Positions 6,249-6,258 of a DNA stretch of 6,258 nucleotides are shown here, piece after piece; the stretch's first letter is position 1, and each line of letters opens with the position of its first letter. Source of the stretch: Thiohalomonas sp. GTDB taxonomy: Bacteria; Pseudomonadota; Gammaproteobacteria; GRL18. The stretch covers positions 1 to 6,258 of the forward strand of contig JAIVER010000076.1 of assembly GCA_023864145.1 (NCBI GenBank). Reading direction: 5' to 3'. The notes beneath the pieces are model-generated. The model did not search any database. It had not been told where the DNA came from and saw nothing but the letters and a program-made list of their open reading frames with translations. The position numbers were made by a program, and so were the translations under genes.

Positions 6249-6258
6249 TGCTCGGTAA

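Overview
The window reads as a moderately AT-rich chromosomal segment from a gammaproteobacterium. This is inferred from protein style only: a secreted c4-like dihaem cytochrome, a TonB-dependent receptor, a tandem thioredoxin-fold periplasmic protein and a long SWIM-SNF2 helicase. No marker gene fixes the taxon. A sulfur- or methane-oxidising type is possible but not shown.

Layout, left to right. (1) 1-559, minus strand: a wrecked TonB-dependent receptor gene. It keeps a signal peptide and plug domain, but these are spread over several reading frames and end at an in-frame stop; it runs off the left edge. (2) 560-855: a divergent, AT-rich intergenic region with weak promoter-like elements and a 12-bp palindrome. 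(3) 856-1446, plus strand: an intact secreted dihaem c-type cytochrome of the c4/c553 type. (4) 1490-4951, minus strand: an intact 1153-residue SNF2-family ATPase/helicase with an N-terminal SWIM zinc finger, convergent with the cytochrome gene. (5) 4978-6080, minus strand: a secreted protein with two tandem thioredoxin-fold domains, just upstream of the SNF2 gene and probably cotranscribed with it. It is broken by one frameshift and one in-frame TAA. (6) 6084-6258: a leader with a TATAAT-type -10 box and a strong imperfect inverted repeat. Part of that repeat (14 bp) recurs just beyond the other end of the thioredoxin gene.

Only two genes, the cytochrome and the SNF2 ATPase, look fully functional. 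The cytochrome probably carries electrons in the periplasm. The SNF2 protein is a cytoplasmic DNA- or nucleoprotein-translocating motor. The two damaged genes encode cell-envelope proteins, which suggests local or genome-wide decay of envelope functions. The uninterrupted 3.46-kb SNF2 frame argues against a generally error-rich sequence. The most notable observation is that both thioredoxin domains are broken at nearly the same structural position, between the CxxC half and the cis-proline half. I see no convincing new multi-gene system, RNA gene, CRISPR array or complete insertion sequence.
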